DNA from: Symsagittifera roscoffensis
Lineage: Eukaryota; Xenacoelomorpha; Acoela; Convolutidae
Length of the DNA: 64,000 bases
Assembly (NCBI RefSeq): GCF_963678635.1
Contig: NC_087069.1
Coordinates: forward strand, 16,716,660-16,780,659
Reading direction: 5' to 3'
Shown: one piece after another, positions 33,150 through 45,201 of the stretch
Numbering within the stretch: the first letter of the stretch is position 1
Layout of the letters: every line of letters starts with the position of its first letter
Program-made: the position numbers and the translations under genes
Notes under the pieces: generated by a model
The model's database searches: none
Told to the model about the DNA's origin: nothing
The model's input: only the letters and a program-made list of their open reading frames with translations

Positions 33150-33350
33150 TGTTACCTTAAAAGTTTTTTCTTATGCTCCAATTGATTTTGCTCCATTTCC
33201 CATTCTATCTCTTGACGATGAGCTTCCATTTTCCTCTTCTCGCATTCTAGTCTGTCTTCCTCTTCTCTCAATCTCAAAGCAACCTCATTTTTCTTTTCTA
33301 TCTCCTCTATTTGCAGCTTTGCAAGCAGCAGTTTTTTCTTTTTTCAGTGG
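33150..33350 (-). pseudogene. BEL/Pao gag N-terminal coiled-coil remnant
   Basis: On the minus strand this reads as a charged helix rich in Glu, Lys, Arg and Leu (for example EEDRLECEKRKMEAHRQEI), typical of the coiled coil that starts many Pao gag proteins. It is not preceded by an intact start. Confidence 0.55.
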
Positions 33351-33800
33351 GAATCATTGAACTTGCCTCAGATCTTATACTATGGAGACGACTAGATCGT
33401 AAAGACGCAGCTTTTAGAGATCATTTGGGGGCTATCGATTGATAGGATTTTGCTTCAGTATCATCATCTGAAGACACGCAATCAAGGTAAGACCTGGCCT
33501 GTTTGATCACTTGATCATTTATTCAAGTTATCCGGTGTTATACGCTTTCAAATCAATCAACAGATTGCCTGAACCTTGACAAGATTTTGCTATGTTTGTC
33601 ATAGCTTCGTTTTTCGATATCAACTTTTCAACTACAGCTTTGCACTTTTCTAACAGACCCTCGATTCTCACAATTCGCGTTTATTTCCCTATTGCCTATT
33701 TCAAAGAGCAATGATAGTCTAACAACTCTTTTTCTGATGTTTCTCTCGCCTCATATAACTTTTTATTTTTAGCTTGAATCTGGTCAGTCATAACTAAACA

Positions 33801-34898
33801 GTTATCTAAAAAAGAAACTCAGCACAACCTACGGTTTTGTATATGGATTTTTAACGGTTCGTTCACGGCAAGCCAGGGCACTACTAATCAGCTAACAGTT
33901 CGTGTCGGTTTCTTTTTTTTTAAGGGTGGGGATCCCGCAAATCGTGACTCGAGGTACCAACAACTACCTGGAGTGAACCGGTGATGAAAACTTTTCTGGA
34001 CACAAATTTCTTGATATAAGGCTACGGTCTGTAGAGATTAGAATCGGACAATTTTCAAGTACTCGTCCGCTAAATTTTAAATTTTTTCCATTTTTTCGGA
34101 TTTTTTCCAAAAAATTTTCCAAAAACTCTCCGAAAGTTTTGCGAAAATCTTTCTCGATAATTTCGGGTGTGCCGTATCACGTTATTTCGTTAGTACCAAT
34201 ACACTTTCAGCCTTGTAATTTTTTTTCAATTTTTCGCGTTTTTTGCTAACATTTTCCAAAATTCTTCGATTCTGATGTTAATATTGGTTTCCCGATATTT
34301 TCTTTTGGTTTTGGTCGCTTTTTGGATTCCTTTTGATTGATCGGCTTTTGGTCGTATTAAGGTAAACGGATCGGCTACAAGAGTTGATTCATTGTACGTT
34401 ATCCTAGTAGCAATATTTCAACATTTGATTTATAACAACCAAAGATTTCTCAAAATTTACTGTTTTGTGTTTATTTTTTAATTTAATTTTCAACAATTTG
34501 GTAGTTTTTCTAGCTTGAATTGTGTGGATTCAAATCAAGGGTTCACGCAAAATTTGCAATCTGTTTTCAGTAATGTACCGTTGACAACAACATTTTATGC
34601 ATAATTAGCACACACAGGCAAAAAAAAACTTAAGTTTTGGGATCAGTCTTACAAGTTTTTGGAGATTGAAATTTTTGGAGCGTTCACGGGAAAGAAGTTC
34701 AAAAAATTCAGTTGTCAAAAAAAGCACTAGCCCACGTTGACTAACATCCACAATACGCATACCTGAAAAGGCCTCTGTCAGCTTTCGGCTTGCAGAACTT
34801 TTTCGGTCAACTGGACAATCGGTCAACTCGGCTAAAAGCACTCCAGGACGAATTTTGGCCTTTTTCACTCTGCAATCGCACAATTCAGCCATCTGGAC
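33801..34898. other. Spacer upstream of the BEL element, no gene recognised
   Basis: AT-rich with one GC-rich patch near 33930-33980 (GGGTGGGGATCCCGC) that might be the element's primer-binding or leader region, but I cannot match it to a tRNA with confidence. Confidence 0.4.
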
Positions 34899-35080
34899 AC
34901 TTTTGGTCAAACGCCCACTTTCGGTCAAACGCCCACTGTTGGCAAAACGCTCACTTTCGGCCTAACGCCAACTTTCGCCCAAACGCCCACTTCCGGCCAA
35001 ACGGCCACTTTCGGCCAAACGGCCACTTTCGGCCAACCGACACATTTGGTCAAACGGCCACTTTCTGCCAAAACGCGGAT
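34899..35080 (+). repeat. 18-bp minisatellite (ACTTTCGGCCAAACGGCC-type)
   Basis: About ten tandem copies of an 18-bp motif around ACTTTCGG(C/T)CAAACG(C/G)CC, degenerating at both ends. The 18-bp period is a multiple of three, so one frame is open and encodes a repeated HFRPNG/A hexapeptide. I read this as a consequence of the period, not as a gene. Confidence 0.85.
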
Positions 35081-35194
35081 AACAACTAATGCCAGCCCCT
35101 AATGATGTTGATCGAATTGTGCAATAGTCAAAGTGCTGCTCGAATTGAATTGCTACTCAATTCCCGAGTCGCGGCACCAAAAGAGTGACCGCGC

Positions 35195-35973
35195 TTAACT
35201 CAAAACCCTAAAATATCTCACAAAAAATAAGTAGAAGATGTAACCAATTTGAATTAATTCTGGAAAATAAGGTCATTTTGCTGTGTTTTTTATTAGTTTT
35301 TGTTACATGTAAATTTCGGTGTAAAAACATTGGTTTTTTGGGGGCTCAAACGTACGCCGAACCGGTCTGGTCAGTTTTTTAAGCTTTGTTCTAGACCACT
35401 CGGCCAACTGATCTTAATTTAGTTCAAATTACTCGGTTTTATATTCTCGCTCATGAGAGGTTTTTTGCGTGGCAACATTCTCCTCCCCCAAGGAAGCGAG
35501 AACGGGCGCGAATTTTGCTGCCGTACGGGTAATGTCACCATTAAAGGTTTTTAGCGGATCGGGCTACTCCAGCTTTTCCGAAGTTAAACGTTCTAGGACG
35601 GGCTGCAGGATAATCACCTCGGGGATTGGCGGACACTACTATCCACACCAAATCGCCTATCTTGAGTTCCTGTTCAAGAGAGGAGTGCCACTTGGCTCGC
35701 TTATTGAGACCTGGCACATAATCGCCTAGCCATTGTGTCCAACATGCATTTGCATATGCCTGCGCACTCACGAACCGTTTTCTATGGTTGAAATCTTCCT
35801 CAAAGCTTAGGAAAGGTAAGAGCTGCCCTAGCAGGAATTGATAAGGCGTAATAGCTTCCAAACTATCCGGATCACTGTTTATTGGAGTCAGTGGTCGCGC
35901 ATTTAAAGATTGCTCGACCAAGCAGAATGTTGTATCCAGTACTTCTGTCGTCAGTTTGCGGGTTTCCAGTAGC
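35195..35973 (-). mobile_element. Truncated second BEL/Pao copy (3' end only)
   Basis: Covers the end of pol (DUF5641 module at 35541-35921, ITPYQFLLGQLLP) and the 3' terminal region, closely similar to 27281-28190. Similarity stops at about 35974 (after GGGTTTCCAGTAGCG), where unrelated AT-rich DNA begins. Compared with the first copy it lacks about 170 bp of the terminal region and has a three-base-plus deletion near 35553 that changes the frame. It is orientated like the first copy. Confidence 0.85.
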
Positions 35974-36519
35974 GAAAAGAATGCACGAGAATGAATTATC
36001 TATTTTCTAATTATTAGACTGGTATTCAGTATGATAGTTCCGATCATTTATAGGGCAGTTGCTTTGCATGAACAGTTAGCATAAAAATTTCCATACAGAG
36101 TTAGTTTTCAAGAATTTTATGTGTGAGCTTTTGTATAAATTTTTTGATGGTTGCTCAAAATCAGAGTGGAAAAATTACATTAACACAAAATCACTCAAGA
36201 CACAATCTGTCGTATGTTTTCTGTGGAACACAAAGTAGCACAAGTTTTTGAAGCAACAAACAATCTTTTTTCTCACCCACTAGATTATCACTCGTTAGAG
36301 CAGATCAACTGATTTATTGAAAAAATGGCAGACATCAAAACATACGCAAATTCAAACAAGGATAACCGGTTACTGTGCAAGTAGCACATCATGTTCCCTT
36401 CAGTCTTAAAAAATTACAACAAGCTTATTCGTCCATTTAGTGTCGTTTTTTTGGCTTGGTGTGGTAAAGAAATTTGAGCGGAAAAAAAAGCTTAAGCATT
36501 TTCCTCAGTCATGTAAAAT
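35974..36519. other. AT-rich spacer, no gene recognised
   Basis: Nothing beyond AT-rich sequence. Confidence 0.4.
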
Positions 36520-36690
36520 ATGCAAATTGGAAAATAATTTTTGAAGACAAATAACAAGAATAACAATAAATAAAAAAACAAAACTTTTTTATAATTTTTC
36601 AATTTTTTTCCCCAAAATTTGGAAGTTTTGATTCCTAACATTAAGCTAAAAACTCCAAAAACTAACTTCCTTAAAGTAAGACAATTTTTA
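36520..36690 (-). repeat. Dispersed repeat, inverted partner of 1075-1215
   Basis: Its reverse complement carries AGTTAGTTTTTGGAGTTTTT and GGAATCAAAACTTCC, ending in TTATTTTCCAATTTGC, matching 1075-1215. Confidence 0.5.
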
Positions 36691-37604
36691 AGGCTTAAAT
36701 TAGGCATAAATAAGCTAATATAAACCTGCTCACAGGCTCGAAATTAGACGAAAAATCAAAAAAATTTCTCGACACCAGGGAAATTTTTTTAAAATAATTT
36801 GATGTCGTTCGAATTACGACTGAAATGGCTTTAATATAAAATTTCATGGAACCCAGTCCGATTATTATTTGTGGTAGCTGGTTTTGCGTGGAAAACAAAA
36901 AGAAAAAAAACTAAAACACACCCGAATACGAAATTCTTCCCCATTTTCAATGGTCTGAACAATTACTTGTAAAGAACCGGCCTACTAGCTTGTGCGTCGA
37001 CAAGCACCCCCTTGTAAAAGAAGGCAGTTGACTCGTTATCTGGGTACTAGCTCATAACAAACAGGTCATTAAGACGAGAAATGAACTGTTCGAATATAAA
37101 ATGAACTGCTCGAATTTGAGCGGTTTAATATTTTCAAAAAATCAATCTGAAGATTTGCGTGTAGCTTTGTCTTAAAGTCTTATCAAAAGCAGTTATCTTC
37201 TTAACAGCTGCTTCAATTTTGCTCAATAATATTTCGAATTTTGAAGAGTCCATTTCGACGAATATTTAATTAAAGTGAAAGTGAAACGTAAGGTGTTTTT
37301 TCTTGTTCATACCAGTTTCCAAAGGATTATTTTGGCACTCGGGGGATCCTTCTCGCACTGAAGTTGTTCCAATAAAAATCAATTATACTGGATTTTTGTG
37401 GTCTGTCTCCCTGAAACTCGAAAATAACCTATCATGCTGGATTAATAATAGATTAGAAACCGAACAAACAGAAATCAATTCACACCAATATAATCGAATA
37501 TTAACATTTTGACCAAGAACCTGGATTTTCAAAATCTTTTGTATAGTTTCGTAAAACATGAAAACTTTTTGTATAACATGAAAAAATCAAAGGTAAAAAA
37601 AACA
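36691..37604. other. AT-rich spacer, no gene recognised
   Basis: Short frames only; none has recognisable domains or splice context. Confidence 0.4.
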
Positions 37605-38035
37605 AAAGGACTTTTTTTAATTTGAGATTTTTTGTAAAAATCATCCCGTGACACGCCCAATAAAGTACAAATTGATAGATTTCGCTCCTAGTAAGAAATC
37701 ATTAATGACAAATAATTTTCCTTTAACAAATTGGGAACGATTTATCAGACAGATCAAATCTCTGCTTACGCGTTAATAGCGCGAAATTTATCGCGCGTTA
37801 ATAGTCCCAAATTGACCAAAATGTCAATCTTTAAACCCCCATAACTTAACGAAATAAATGATCGCAGGTGACATTTTTTTTCCAATTTAGGCTCAAAACC
37901 ACAATACCTTTTGAATGCTAAAAAACACCGTCACAATGGCTAGTTAAAAAGCCAAAATTTGTCTGAAGAATAAAACTACCCCAAGAACAAATATTCCGTT
38001 ACTTTCATTACAAAAGTCGGAACAAAAAGACATTA
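37605..38035 (+). repeat. Dispersed repeat family A, copy 3
   Basis: Matches the second block of copies 1 and 2: TTTGAGATTTTTTGTA, then ACACGCC, then TTACGCGTTAATAGCGCGAAATTTATCGCGCGTTAATAG in the palindromic core, AACTTAACGAAA and finally TTCCGTTACTTTCATTAC. It lacks the first block (1605-1830). Confidence 0.65.
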
Positions 38036-39179
38036 ATACGACATGAGATGTATACCCCGAGACATTAGTACGACATTTGTCGGTTATCGGGTAAGGCGAA
38101 TTATTTACGCATGGGAAGATATCCCGCACTACAAAATTTTTCCAATTAATTGAATAATTTATGCTGGGGGGGGGGGGCTTTTTCAACTTTTGATCTGAAA
38201 CTTTTGACAAAATTTTTTATCATTCGAAAGCTATTTATCTCTTGGGCTCAAAATTAAAAACTAGTTATGTTTCCAGTGGTAATTTTTGGGGTTTAAAATT
38301 TGCCAATTTGGGATTAGTATTGCACGATACATTTCATGCTAGTCACGCTTAAGTGGAGATTTAGTCAGACAACCGCGTACTCATAATCGTCAGTAAGCAG
38401 ACAAATACTTTATTAACCAATCAAAATCGAGACAAGATGAAATTAATATTTCATAATTATTTATTTCGTAAGTTTGCTTTTGCATCTCTATTCTGATTGC
38501 TTAAAATAGTATTTGTCTGCTTGCTTTTGAGTATCAATGCGCAGCCGAACATCCGGATAGCCGAAAACTAATTACACGGATAGCCGAATACCCTGAGAGC
38601 CGAAACGTTTTTGGTTCACGTTTTTGATTCAAAGAAAATTAAACTGAGAGAGGGGGGAATTGCTTCATAACAATATAAAATGTGATCTTTTTTTTTAGAT
38701 CGTTCTTTTCAGGTCAACAGAAAACCGATCTTATCAACTATTTTCCACCTATTTCGAACTTTCATTATTTCAACTTTGGCTGCCCACATTTTCAAGTTTT
38801 AAAAAATTTTCAGAAAATGCATTTAATTAAAAATTTTTATGCAGGTATTATAAAAATAGTGAGTAATACAAATACGAATGCGCAAAAATCAAAAAAATCA
38901 ATTAATTTTGGAAGTTTATGAAATGCATATTTTTTACGTAATTCATTGTCAAAATAATAACATGCATAGGGGGAATAGTTAAAACGGTCCAAAAGTTAAC
39001 AAATTCTTAGAAAACTTAAGTTACCGGATAGTAAAAAAAAAACATTTTGTTCTCGGGCAGCCGAAAAAAAATTTTGCGTAATCAAAAGTAGTCTTCCCTT
39101 TGTTACACAAAAAAAGTTCTAGTCTATTGGATTTGTTGTTAGCTTTGATTGGAAAAAATTGTTCAAGACCAAGTTTTTA
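38036..39179. other. AT-rich spacer with poly-G tract, no gene recognised
   Basis: A 13-base poly-G run lies at about 38166. The pair CATTAATACGACATGAGATG / CATTAGTACGACATTTGTCG near 38030-38080 is a short direct repeat. No coding signal. Confidence 0.45.
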
Positions 39180-39668
39180 TCCTCCCCCTCCCCCCAAAGC
39201 AGTTTGGGGGGGGGGGGGGGGAGAGAATGGTTCGTATTCACAGCGCCGAAAATTAAAAACCTATTCAGAACGCCAAAAATTAAAAAGCTATTCAGAACGC
39301 CAAAAATAAAAAAACTATTCACACCTTCGAAACTTTTTTGATCAAAATTACAAACATTTGGTTGAAATATAATTAACTGCGGCACATTTCCGCAATAACA
39401 GACTAGTATTTGTTCAAAATCCAGGCTCTTCTGCTGTAAAACTGCTTGACAACCTCGAGTTGACAAAATTTCCGTTTCTATTTCTCGGAAATGTATTTAC
39501 AGCAATCATTTTTGTTTTGCTTTTTTCAGAATATATTTAAAACAATCCTTTTGCGTTATGAATAGCTACTGAGCGTTCGCCGCTGTGAATAGCTTAAAAT
39601 TTTTTGGCGTTATAAATAGTTTTTTAATTTTTGGCCCAGTGAATGTTCGGCGCCGTGGGAACACCGGG
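39180..39668. mobile_element. Inverted-repeat element with minisatellite arms and poly-G tract
   Basis: The left side (39180-39330) has a C-rich stretch, a poly-G run of about 18 bases, then about three tandem copies of a ~27-bp motif TATTCAGAACGCCAAAAATTAAAAA. The right side (39545-39668) carries the same motif inverted (TTTTTGGCGTTATAAATAG and GCTGTGAATAGC). The middle is unrelated. Inverted arms made of subterminal minisatellites are known from foldback-type elements. The C-rich and G-rich tracts can pair or form a quadruplex. Confidence 0.6.
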
Positions 39669-39777
39669 CGGATATTAACTTGGTTTTTAGTTGGGATTTT
39701 TTAGCGATCAAAATCGAGCATTATACTTGCAGCGCTTACCAAATTTAATTTGAATTAAGCGCTGGAAAGGAAGATTA

Positions 39778-40270
39778 GAACCAGTTCAAAACAGGTATTT
39801 ATTATATTCACTAAGATTCTTGATAACTATCACTGGTAAAATACTTTGAACTAACCAATCATGATCCATGACTAAAACTTACGATATTTTGTAAGCCGAA
39901 ACGATATATAGTTTCAGCCAGAGAAGAATAATTTAACTTAGAAAGCAGTTGATCTTCTTCTCCTCTAACCTCGCACGAATACCAGAACAAACTGGATCTA
40001 TTGACACTAGGAAATGTAAGAGTAATTTCAGCACCAGAGCATTCTGAATTTAACTTACAGCTTAGTTGCTTCTTCCCAGAGACCAAATCGTAACAAACCA
40101 GTATACTCTAAATCTATTGAGACTAAGAGTATAAGAGTAAGATTAAGATCGGTATTAGACAAAGAAATTGCACGAATCTATCCGGCCGAAAATAAGATAG
40201 CGTGACGAACAGATGGTGTACCTTATCCGAAAGTACTCTATGAAAAAACCATCCCGGACTTAAACTAATC
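39778..40270 (+). repeat. 5' LTR of the giant element
   Basis: Shares with the 3' LTR: GAACCAGTTCAAAACA, AACTAACCAATCATGATCCATGA, TTTCAGCCAGAGAAGA, TTTAACTTAGAAAGCAGTTG, TAAGATAGCGTGACGAACAG and CTCTATGA. It carries an extra ~110 bp (about 39995-40115) that looks like an internal tandem duplication of the AATACCAGAACAAACTGGATC segment. The true 5' edge may be truncated, since the 3' copy seems to begin some 60 bp earlier. Confidence 0.8.
39903..39911 (+). promoter_or_regulatory. LTR TATA-like box
   Basis: GATATATAG before the conserved TTTCAGCC; the 3' LTR has TATATAAAG at the same place (about 62429). Position within the LTR and conservation suggest the element's promoter. Confidence 0.4.
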
Positions 40271-40288
40271 TGGTGCGACCAACGAGTC
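40271..40288 (+). other. Candidate tRNA primer-binding site
   Basis: TGGTGCGACCAACGAGTC begins right where LTR similarity ends, and starts with TGG as a tRNA 3' CCA complement should. I could not match it to a particular tRNA. Confidence 0.35.
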
Positions 40289-41661
40289 TCAAGCAGGACT
40301 ATACCAATTTAATTTGATTTAGAAAAAACAAAACATAGAATAGACAATTAGATAAGCAAAAAGCAACAAGAGAAAACACCAAATCGAAATAAAAATAGCT
40401 TATTTCGAGGTCTAATCAAATCAAAAAAGATAATAAAGCTTAGGTCACGTCCAGGACAACAGACCAAACTTTTGAATCGCAAAGCAAGTGAAAAAGTAGA
40501 CTACAACGATTATTCATCTACAAAACTGTTTATGCAGTAAATATCCATTCATCACTATATGTACTGCAATAAATAGAAATTTCAAATTGATTCCCCGGCC
40601 AAAAATTATAAAACTATCTATAAGTAATATTCTAAAAACCATCTGGTCGACAAAAAAACTCATATCTACCTCAAACCTCCAAAAATCTGCAGTAATTTTG
40701 TAACATTTTCAAACTTTATTGTTTATTAAAAATATGGAAAAAAAGTTGTAAGTGGAAGCATTTAGACCAATTTTTTTTTTAAAAAACATGTAAATCCTCG
40801 CTTCTCGAGGATCTTTTCTCTTATTATTTTTCTTCACCGAAAAAAAAAACAGGATTTGAAAACTACTAACTTAAACTCAATTTAAGAAAACAAAGACTTC
40901 TTTTGGATTTCTAACCATTTTCAAAGTGTTGAAATTATAATTAAATTTTGTCAAAGTCTATCCTTGTTTAACTTAAACCTTAACTTGGTTCATCTAGAAA
41001 CATATCATCAAGGCTACAATTAGATCCTTAAAACTTTAATCTGAAATACAAACTGTAAAATTTCATTCATATCTTTTATTTTGAATTAACTTTAGAATTC
41101 AGATAATCAAGGTTGACCTCGGATCACTTAATAAGTTATCCCCACCTCTGAAATTACTGTCTAACAAGCTCAAACGTCTAGATTTACTTTCCAACTCTTA
41201 TATACGCCCAGGAATAAGTGAAACTTTTACAACAAACTAACCATTCAAATTAGGCTAAACAGTGAATAACCTCGGTTACTCACCCTTCAGTTGAAGCCTA
41301 CCTCTTAATTGAACCAGGCCTAGAATGTTCTTTGGAACTAGTAAGAAACAAAACAGTATCTAGCGATCTACTTGTGTTCTAATTATAGCTGAACGTTGTG
41401 CATTGATTTACTATTCTCCCTCCTTTGATCTCATATCAAACCCCATTTAATTAAGAATAAGTTTACTAAAATTTGATGAACGTCACATTCGTTTGAGATC
41501 AGTTAAAAGTTGTTCTTTCGAATTGATATACTCTCTTCGCAACCCGTATTGCCACGACAAACTACCCCGAGGATTAGGATAACCTCACAAAACTTGTAAG
41601 GGCTAACAGTTTAGGATTTAGAAACTGACACCTGGATTTTGCATCAATCATTCTAACACTC
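40289..41661 (+). other. Leader between 5' LTR and first gag frame
   Basis: A/C-rich, no frame above chance. Probably the untranslated leader of the element or eroded gag start. Confidence 0.45.
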
Positions 41662-42819
41662 ATGTCAAAAACCAATTTGGGAAAAAAACAAACAAATTTT
41701 TTTCATAAATTTTTAATGAAAGATTCTAAATACGACCTCATTTTTACACCACACAAACAAAAAGAGGTTATATTCGATCAAAAAAGAAAGCTACATTTTT
41801 GTAAACGAAAACAAATATTAAAAACTAGTTTTTCCAGAACACGAAACGCTGTTTCGGAATCTGACTCAAGGACTATACAAAAACTTGAAAACCTCAGAGA
41901 TCTTTTGCACGACACAAATGAACCAGTAGACAATCAAGGATAGTTTTCTGAATCCGAAGCCACAACAGCGTAATCATTAAAAAGCAAAAGCAGAATTAAA
42001 AATACAAAAAGTCTAAAACCCGTAGGATTATGTAACTGGAATCAACCCAAAAGACACAATCAAAGTTATACATTAACTGTATTATTGCACAAAAATTGAC
42101 TCAGTACGACTAAAAGTTTGACGATGGTTTGTCATTTATCCAACCAGTGACCTATCAAGAGGACAAGTCAATGTTTGCCTTAATCGGATAGTGAATTTGT
42201 TTGGAAAAGGAAACAGTTCGTGCCAACGAGAGTTTCCAGAGGTAAAAAAAATACTAGATGACTGCTTACCCGGTATTAGCTACATAACCTCTTATTATGG
42301 CATATTCACTATCAAAATTTTTTTACCACCAAATTTAAACAATCAAACACCATCACAGCAAATAAAAGCAGATAAAATGTTGTTACGGAATATATCTAAG
42401 AAATTTTAACCTAAAAATTTACAAAGAGCAAACTAAATTTTCACAAATGATGTTTTTTCAATCGTTTACAGTTATATTTCAAAACTGGAAACAAATGAAA
42501 CGTTGTAAAAACTAGAACAGACATAGAAGTTTCACAAATAATGAAAATCAACCTAAAAATAACAATAGCATGGTTCATTAAAGATTACTTGCAACATAAT
42601 TTAGATTTAATTGCAAAAGCTCGAAAAAAAATTCCAACACAAAAAGACAAAGAAACAATTTTAACAGATGAAACAGATTTTTCATGGGACCTAGAGAGGT
42701 ATCACAATTTTTTCAATATACCAAATGTTATCTCCAGCGCAGCAATTGAAACTATTTCAGTAGATAAAGACTACGTAAGAGTAACTCCTGTAACAACATA
42801 TACCACACCATTATATTAG
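41662..42819 (+). pseudogene. N-terminal gag-region frames of the giant element
   Basis: Three successive open stretches (41662-41943, 42191-42409, 42541-42819) in different frames with Lys- and Asn-rich products. Location between the LTR and the recognisable capsid block makes them the likely start of gag. The last has FSWDLERYHNFFNI. None matches a domain I can name. They lie outside the duplicated unit and so occur once. Confidence 0.45.
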
Positions 42820-43899
42820 AACACAATGTTTACGATAGAACAATTAATAACAGCCTCAACTCAATTTTATGAAAACAAAATACACCCTAAACGGAACTAC
42901 AAACCTTACACAACAAGATATTCAAACGCCATCACGTTTTGTAAGAGAAGAAAATGTTGAAACAAAACCTACAACAAAGCAACAAAGTATATCACCTATA
43001 AGTCCTACAATCCTACAATACTCCGTTTCCACAAACAACATTACAATCGACCATTAAGCCAACCGTTTTTCCTGAATTTTCTTATATGGATTACCACACG
43101 TACTAACCAGTACCTGAAAAACGTCCACCAAAATATACAATTGGAAACAATTTTGCATATCAAAATTTTGATTTTTATTCAAACAAAACTATTGGCAATC
43201 CAGTCAGTCACAACACTAATCCTCGTCACAACACAACCTCAGTTTTAAAATTGCAATTATAATCAACGAACGTCTACCCAATAACTCAATCCGTAAGCTT
43301 CAATGAAAAAAGAAAAACCTAAGCAGACCACACTGAAAACGATTCATTTTCACTACTCACTATTCATTACTCACCCAAGTAATAGACAAATCAATAGAAA
43401 CCAACCACATCAATCAGAAGATGAAGATAGCTTCCATCGAAATTGACAACAAAAAAGCTCTCACCACCAAATTCATAAATGGAATGACAGAGATCAAACA
43501 GATGATATCCTTCGAACAGATATTTTCGAAGCTTATACCAATTTATCCAGACCACATCAAACAGAACAAAAATCTTTTATAGGACCAAAATTTGCATGAC
43601 CTAGTTATAATCTACAATCACAGTATTCAATGAATACTCAAGACTACCAACCAGAATCAATGAGTAATGAAATCCCGTTACCTCGCTACTCACAACAGGA
43701 CATTACCAAAACTCAACTCACAAATTTACAAAAAGAGCTAAAACAGCGGAATCATTTCGAATGACAATGAAACCATACCTTATGGGCGGATCATTTATAA
43801 CATCAAACAAACCACTAATGGTTTTCACAAGCACAGATCCTTAAAACTCAGTAGAGGATTATTTAAACTATGTCACATCCGACCTAGTAACAAATATAG

Positions 43900-44490
43900 G
43901 CACAAATCCTGTAAAAAAAATCTCTTGATCAGAGTTGATTTCTTTGACGTACAGCACTGATGCAAACCACACTGAACGGTGCAGCCCAAAAATGCTTTTG
44001 AGTTTTACCACCAGAAACTAAATCCAATTGAAAACATTTTACCGAAGATTACTCAAAATGTTTGACTCAGAAAAAAAACGTCAAAGACTTTTTTGTGATG
44101 AAATCCGCAAATTTCCAAATCAATATTGAAAAAAAATCGCTGTAAGAAGAGAAACCTTGGTACGGACAGCAATTTCTCTAAGCACAAATGACTAGAGAAA
44201 CAAAAAAATGCAGAAATTCTAACGATGACAATAACACCACAATTAGGGAAATAAGCACAAAAAATAGAGCATCACATCCATCATCAAATAGCGAACCAGT
44301 TATAGATTACCGCAAACTCGGAGACAAATTAAAACCATCAGAAATCACAGTGAAACTAGACGAAACAGAAATTTTAAAATTACAATTTGTCAATGAAATT
44401 CAGACCACTACATCACACACGAAAAACATTCAAGACCCCGATTGTGAATTAGCAAAATTCTCAATATATACAAATAACAGCAAAATTTAA
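43900..44490 (+). pseudogene. Capsid-region gag, duplication copy 1
   Basis: In the frame through 43936 the sequence reads RTALMQTTLNGAAQKCF, then LPPETKSN, then KHFTEDYSK, a typical Ty3/gypsy capsid block. In-frame stops up to 44140 are four TGA codons (43936, 43945, 43999, 44029) and no TAA or TAG; at least one is at a usually conserved Trp (before KHF). After a shift the frame continues as 44188-44490 (RASHPSSNSEPVIDYRKL), the usual C-terminal gag helix region. Confidence 0.75.
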
Positions 44491-44499
44491 AATAAAATC

Positions 44500-45120
44500 C
44501 TCATTTAAAATATGGTGTAACTATTGCCTCAGATTGCTGAAACAGTATTGCTGAATGTAGACAAAAAAACCAGATAAATCAAATCGACAACCAAAACAAA
44601 AAGGACCAAACAGATCTTCGTACCAAAACATGAAGAAAGATCAAAATCTACCGAACCATTCAAAGCAATCATAGCTCAGGAAAATCACTTCTGCCCAGCT
44701 ATAGTAACAGCAGATCACAATCAGCAATTATCAACAATTTTCAAGAACGATCCACAGATAGACGAAATTCGCAATATTATTCACAAAATAGGTATAACCG
44801 ATCAAATAGTCAAAACAACCAGTTAGGAAACAACAATTCAAGATCTAACTTTATTATGATTCTAACTATCATAGAAATTGATCAAATTTTAACAACCGAA
44901 ATCAATATTGTTCAAATGATCGTTCTGGATACTCCTCATATAATCGCAATAGGAGTTGCTTAAACAATCGCAATAGAAATTTTTCAAATGATAGATCTAG
45001 AAACTGGTCAAATGACGATTCCAATAGCAGAAATTACAGCAAGTCTCCTGAAAACTTGATTAACTACAGGAATAGAAACAGTAACTACCAAAACAGATCA
45101 TAAAATTTTTTTCAGTCGCC
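44500..45120 (+). pseudogene. Nucleocapsid-like region, copy 1: eroded zinc knuckle and Asn/Arg/Ser tract
   Basis: At 44508-44525 the bases read WCNYC, the start of a CCHC knuckle whose His is lost to a shift, with AEC in the next frame. From 44830 to 45110 the translation is low-complexity Asn/Ser/Arg/Tyr (for example NRNRNFSNDRSRN), typical of RNA-binding gag tails. The counterpart is at 50852-51475. Confidence 0.6.
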
Positions 45121-45201
45121 ACATCGAAATATTTCACAGTATTAAAAAAATCATAATAATTACAGAACACCACAGACAAATAAATCAGGTACAAACCACC
45201 A

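Larger units (their letters stand above)
27281..33800 (-). mobile_element. Decayed BEL/Pao LTR retrotransposon
   Basis: Reading the minus strand from high to low coordinates, I find a coiled-coil gag start (33150-33350), gag with a DUF1759-like region (32018-32587), zinc knuckles (31501-31897), an aspartic protease (31072-31359), RT with YMDD (29983-30336), RNase H (29371-29653), an integrase N-terminus (28643-28951), integrase core (28185-28427) and the C-terminal DUF5641 domain (27641-28150). This order and these domains define BEL/Pao. Frames are broken between every block. The right boundary is approximate and I could not identify a matching upstream LTR. Confidence 0.88.

Noticed and set aside
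34790-35089. 99-residue frame with HFRPNG repeats as a protein gene
   Set aside because: Entirely explained by the 18-bp minisatellite period.
38166-38178. Poly-G tract as a functional quadruplex element
   Set aside because: A simple homopolymer with no further structure; could be sequencing-length uncertain.
39859-40086. 75-residue minus-strand frame in the 5' LTR
   Set aside because: It is inside the LTR, absent from the 3' LTR, and antisense to the element.
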